Shown one piece after another: positions 6,892-8,645 of a stretch of 8,645 nt of DNA. The stretch is from an uncultured Clostridia bacterium. Its GTDB lineage: Bacteria; Bacillota_I; Bacilli_A; RF39; UBA660. Both the position numbers and the translations under genes were made by a program. The notes beneath the pieces are model-generated. The model made no database searches and was not told the origin of the DNA. It worked only from the letters and a program-made list of their open reading frames with translations. Positions within the stretch are counted from its first letter, which is position 1, and each line of letters opens with the position of its first letter. The DNA is taken from positions 1-8,645 of the forward strand of contig CAOJDZ010000020.1 in the NCBI GenBank assembly GCA_948433815.1, read 5' to 3'.

Positions 6892-8645
6892 ATGGATAGA
6901 TTACAAAATACAAATATAGTTAATGAGATGGAAACATCATTTTTGAATTATTCGATGAGTGTTATTGTCGCTCGTGCATTACCAGATTTACGTGATGGAC
7001 TTAAACCTGTTCATAGAAGAATTTTATATTCTATGTATGAAAGCGGATATACTCCAGACAAGCCTTTTAGAAAAAGTGCTAAAACTGTAGGAGAAGTTAT
7101 GGGTAATTACCATCCACATGGTGATACTGCAATTTATGATTCTTTAGTTAGAATGGCTCAACCATTTAGTTATAGACATACTTTAATTGATGGACATGGT
7201 AACTTTGGTTCTATGGACGGAGACGGCGCTGCTGCTATGCGTTATACTGAAGCAAGACTATCTAAATTATCTATGGAATTATTAAGAGATATTAACAAGA
7301 ATACTGTGGATTTTGATGATAACTTTGATTCGACTAGAAAAGAACCTCAAGTTATTCCAAGTAGATTTCCTAATATTTTAGTTAATGGTACTATGGGTAT
7401 CGCTGTTGGTATGGCTACTAATATTCCTCCTCATAATTTGGGAGAAGTAATAGATGGATGTGTAGCTTATATAGATAATCATGATATCACTACACCTGAG
7501 TTAATGACTTATATTAAAGGACCTGATTTTCCTACAGGAGCTTCAATTTTAGGGAATAGCGGAATTGTTAAGGCTTACGAGACTGGTAAAGGTTCTATAA
7601 CAATAAGGAGTAAGGTAGAAGTTGATGAAACAGGCGGTAAGAGTAAATTAATTATTACTGAATTGCCTTATCAGGTGAATAAACGCGATTTACAGCAACG
7701 TATTGGAGAATTAGTAAGAGATAAGATAATAGATGGTATTGCTGATTTACATGAAGAAACTAACCTTGAAAATGGTATTAGAATTGTTGTTACATTAAAG
7801 AAAGAAGCAAATGCAAATGTTGTTTTGAATAATTTATATAAACATACTTCACTCCAAACGACTTTTGGTATTAATTTCTTGATGTTAGATCAAGGGCAAC
7901 CAAGAATTTTAGGATTAAAAGACATTATTTCTAAATATATAGATTTCCAAAAGGAAGTTGTTATTAGAAGAACTCGTTTTGATTTAGAGAGAGCAGAAAA
8001 ACGTGTACACATTTTAGAAGGTTATAAGATTGCTTTGGATCATATTGATGAAGTTATCAACATTATTAGAAATAGCGAAAGTGATGTTGTAGCTAAAGCT
8101 ACATTAATGGAACGTTTTAAATTAACTGAAATTCAAACAGATAGTATCTTAGAAATGAAGTTAAGACGTTTAACAGGCTTAGAAAGAAGTAAGATAGAAG
8201 CAGAATTAGCAGAGTTATTAACATTAATTGATGAATTAAGAGCGATTTTAGGTAGTGAAGAAAAAGTTTTATCAATTATAAAAGAAGAAATGTTAGAAAT
8301 TAAGGCTAGATTTGCTGATGATAGAAGAACAGATATAGATATGACAGCAATTGAATATATAGAAGATGAGTCTTTAATACCAGAAGAAGATGTAATTGTC
8401 ACTATTACGAACAAAAATTATATTAAGAGAATGACAACGGATACTTATAAAACTCAACATCGAGGTGGCGTTGGAATTAAAGGAATGTCCACAAATGATG
8501 AGGATTTTGTAGAACAAATTATTAACTTATCCACACATGATTTCTTATTATTCTTTAGTAATAAGGGTCGTGTATATAGATTAAAGGGATATGAAATACC
8601 TGAATTCTCTAGAACTTCAAAGGGATTACCACTTGTTAACTTAAT
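6892..8645 (+). CDS. gyrA: DNA gyrase subunit A, 5' portion (runs off the right edge)
   Basis: GyrA cuts and rejoins DNA during supercoiling. 584 codons are visible with no stop; the C-terminal part is outside the window. The N-terminal domain starts with the family pattern [23 protein letters not shown]. The active-site tyrosine is Y118 in RYTEARL (E. coli Y122). The quinolone region reads [19 protein letters not shown], with T79 at the E. coli S83 position and D83 at D87. The coiled-coil tower follows. The C-terminal beta-pinwheel begins near 500, and its wrapping motif reads QHRGGVG (522-528) against the usual QRRGGKG. This near-intact box and the gyrB linkage argue for GyrA, not ParC. AGGAGG (6879-6884) overlaps the gyrB stop codon and is 7 bases before the ATG. 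Confidence 0.98.
   Translation, partial: MDRLQNTNIVNEMETSFLNYSMSVIVARALPDLRDGLKPVHRRILYSMYESGYTPDKPFRKSAKTVGEVMGNYHPHGDTAIYDSLVRMAQPFSYRHTLIDGHGNFGSMDGDGAAAMRYTEARLSKLSMELLRDINKNTVDFDDNFDSTRKEPQVIPSRFPNILVNGTMGIAVGMATNIPPHNLGEVIDGCVAYIDNHDITTPELMTYIKGPDFPTGASILGNSGIVKAYETGKGSITIRSKVEVDETGGKSKLIITELPYQVNKRDLQQRIGELVRDKIIDGIADLHEETNLENGIRIVVTLKKEANANVVLNNLYKHTSLQTTFGINFLMLDQGQPRILGLKDIISKYIDFQKEVVIRRTRFDLERAEKRVHILEGYKIALDHIDEVINIIRNSESDVVAKATLMERFKLTEIQTDSILEMKLRRLTGLERSKIEAELAELLTLIDELRAILGSEEKVLSIIKEEMLEIKARFADDRRTDIDMTAIEYIEDESLIPEEDVIVTITNKNYIKRMTTDTYKTQHRGGVGIKGMSTNDEDFVEQIINLSTHDFLLFFSNKGRVYRLKGYEIPEFSRTSKGLPLVNL
8527..8535 (+). other. Consensus DnaA box inside gyrA
   Basis: TTATCCACA matches the DnaA box exactly, read in frame as Leu-Ser-Thr in the GyrA pinwheel. 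It lies about 6.5 kb from the origin region. It could titrate DnaA or be chance; there is no cluster around it. Confidence 0.35.

Noticed and set aside
8133..8414. Serine-rich open frame on the minus strand within gyrA
   Set aside because: It is antisense to conserved GyrA sequence; the serine- and isoleucine-rich composition is what the complement of AT-rich coding sequence gives.

Overview
This window is a chromosomal replication-origin locus of a low-GC, Gram-positive-type bacterium. The gene order is rnpA-rpmH on the minus strand, then oriC, then dnaA, dnaN, a comK-family gene, recF, gyrB and gyrA on the plus strand. Base composition is very AT-rich (by eye roughly 30% GC or less). Tryptophan is encoded by TGG, and TAA, TGA (recF) and TAG (gyrB) all act as stops, so the standard bacterial code fits and a Mycoplasma-type code does not. 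Purine-rich Shine-Dalgarno sites, a short GyrB of Gram-positive type and a ComK homologue point to Bacillota, probably a Bacilli-related or Erysipelotrichia/RF39-like lineage. The exact lineage cannot be fixed from this window.

Layout. Positions 1-65 (minus) hold the N-terminus of rnpA. Positions 113-238 (minus) hold a short, divergent rpmH, followed by a terminator or attenuator hairpin and driven by a perfect-consensus promoter at 278-306. Positions 307-538 carry no gene but hold many DnaA boxes and the dnaA promoter. dnaA (539-1939) is followed by a second DnaA-box cluster with a 39-base pure A/T tract containing a 13-mer direct repeat (1958-2067). The origin therefore looks bipartite, flanking dnaA. 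dnaN (2082-3203) ends in a strong intrinsic terminator. The gene at 3322-3780 has its own promoter and is recognisably a ComK-type competence regulator, sitting where Bacillus carries rlbA (yaaA). recF-gyrB-gyrA (3883 to the right edge) forms a tightly packed operon. Its candidate promoter (3789-3815) fires directly into a terminator-like hairpin (3819-3856).

How the genes work together. DnaA binds the boxes on both sides of its gene, melts the AT-rich tract and controls its own promoter. DnaN is the sliding clamp for the replisome. RecF loads recombinase at gaps, and GyrB/GyrA remove positive supercoils ahead of the forks. RpmH and RnpA belong to translation and tRNA maturation and diverge from the origin, so all genes are co-directional with the forks.

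The most unusual points are these: a ComK homologue embedded in the origin cluster that ends before the C-terminal part carrying the MecA-binding element of Bacillus ComK; the promoter-hairpin leader before recF-gyrB-gyrA; overlapping face-to-face promoters between rpmH and oriC; a shortened L34; and an altered GyrA box.
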